This document shows positions 63,467 to 64,000 of a stretch of DNA of 64,000 bases, in pieces (the first letter of the stretch is position 1; every line of letters begins with the position of its first letter). Position numbers and translations under genes: made by a program. This DNA is from Pseudomonadota bacterium (lineage in GTDB: Bacteria > Pseudomonadota > Gammaproteobacteria > Nitrosococcales > Methylophagaceae), in NCBI GenBank assembly GCA_030576275.1, contig JALIBN010000012.1, forward strand, positions 1-64,000, given 5' to 3'. Under the pieces are notes generated by a model that saw only the letters and a program-made list of their open reading frames with translations, was not told the DNA's origin and did not search any database.

Positions 63467-64000
63467 ATGCGCATCATTTTTGCTGGAACCCCTGACTTTG
63501 CAGCAGAAACACTCAAAGCCCTATTAAGCACAAATCATGAAATTTGTGCTGTTTATACCCAGCCAGATCGTCCTTCAGGCCGCGGCCGAAAATTGACAGC
63601 TAGCCCAGTAAAACAATTAGCCCTAGAACATGATATTCCTGTCGAACAACCTCTGAATTTCAAAGAAGATGAAGCGAAACAAATATTAGCCAATTATCAA
63701 GCTGACCTCATGATCGTCGTCGCTTATGGCTTATTATTGCCGCCATCAGTGCTTGATACGCCCTCCTTAGGCTGTATTAATGTTCACGCCTCTTTACTGC
63801 CTCGCTGGCGTGGAGCAGCCCCCATTCAACGGGCAATTCTTGCAGGAGATACAGAAACTGGCGTTTGTATTATGCAAATGGAAGCAGGCTTGGATACTGG
63901 CCCAGTATTGTCGCGAGCAAGTTGCCCGATTAATATTGATGATACAGCGCAAACGTTACATGATCGACTCGCTGTTTTAGGGGCTGACACGCTATTAGCC
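63467..64000 (+). CDS. fmt: Methionyl-tRNA formyltransferase Fmt (start only)
   Basis: Adds a formyl group from 10-formyl-THF to Met-tRNAi. The first 178 residues are in the window and run off the right edge with no frame break. Visible: [59 protein letters not shown] with the catalytic Asn/His/Asp region. Directly downstream of def, as in many bacteria. Confidence 0.96.
   Translation, partial: MRIIFAGTPDFAAETLKALLSTNHEICAVYTQPDRPSGRGRKLTASPVKQLALEHDIPVEQPLNFKEDEAKQILANYQADLMIVVAYGLLLPPSVLDTPSLGCINVHASLLPRWRGAAPIQRAILAGDTETGVCIMQMEAGLDTGPVLSRASCPINIDDTAQTLHDRLAVLGADTLLA

Overview
This window looks like chromosome of a free-living, fairly AT-rich gammaproteobacterium. The main evidence is gene order: mnmG-rsmG-parA-parB; lolB-ispE-tRNA-Gln-prs-rplY-pth-ychF next to divergent hemA-prfA; fxsA-groES-groEL; and topA-smg-dprA-LysM facing def-fmt. 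Outer-membrane genes (lolB, pldA, two porins) confirm a Gram-negative cell. The TorF porin-glnK-amtB unit, the RIO-type kinase and the ArsJ-type arsenic genes would suit an aquatic lineage such as the Thiotrichales/Methylophaga/Cycloclasticus area. That placement is a guess; no rRNA gene is present to settle it.

Layout: 0-4.5 kb holds a partial membrane gene, then parB, parA, rsmG and mnmG (minus strand). 4.6-9.1 kb holds dgkA, lgt and a nitrogen unit (TorF-like porin, glnK, amtB) preceded by a good sigma-54 promoter match and closed by a strong terminator. 9-19.4 kb is metabolism: a DMT exporter, hemE, gltD, gltB, purE, purK and a 56-residue membrane protein. 19.4-29.4 kb is the ychF-to-lolB cluster with a TPR lipoprotein, then divergent hemA-prfA and a Sel1 protein. 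29.4-39.2 kb is mixed: RIO-type kinase, zinc-ribbon protein, two FAD oxidoreductases, a DUF815 ATPase flanked by tRNA-Met and a decayed copy of its 3' half, pldA, a Bcr/CflA exporter, arfB and a YaiI-family gene.

39.2-47.7 kb is the most accessory-looking part. It has an AT-rich sulfotransferase-like orphan, a hairpin-rich intergenic repeat, an arsenic cluster (arsR, GAPDH, arsJ, acr3, and arsC on the other strand), a truncated EAL-domain remnant and an OprP-like porin. 48-52.8 kb holds fxsA and groESL under a textbook sigma-32 promoter, then a LysR regulator facing two small DMT-type membrane proteins. 53.1-64 kb holds ugd broken by two single-base frameshifts, an SCO-like protein, murJ, topA, smg, dprA, a LysM protein, a small cytochrome c, def and the start of fmt.

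How genes cooperate: GlnK gates AmtB by nitrogen status and GltBD assimilates the ammonium through glutamine. The ars genes offer two detoxification routes: ArsC reduction followed by Acr3 efflux, and GAPDH-made 1-arseno-3-phosphoglycerate exported by ArsJ. IspE, MurJ, Lgt and LolB serve the envelope. No CRISPR array, intact transposase, prophage or clearly new defence system is visible. The best leads are the tRNA-Met half-copy, nested RNA hairpins (groES-groEL gap and downstream of the cytochrome c gene), the arsC-upstream palindrome and the frameshifted ugd.
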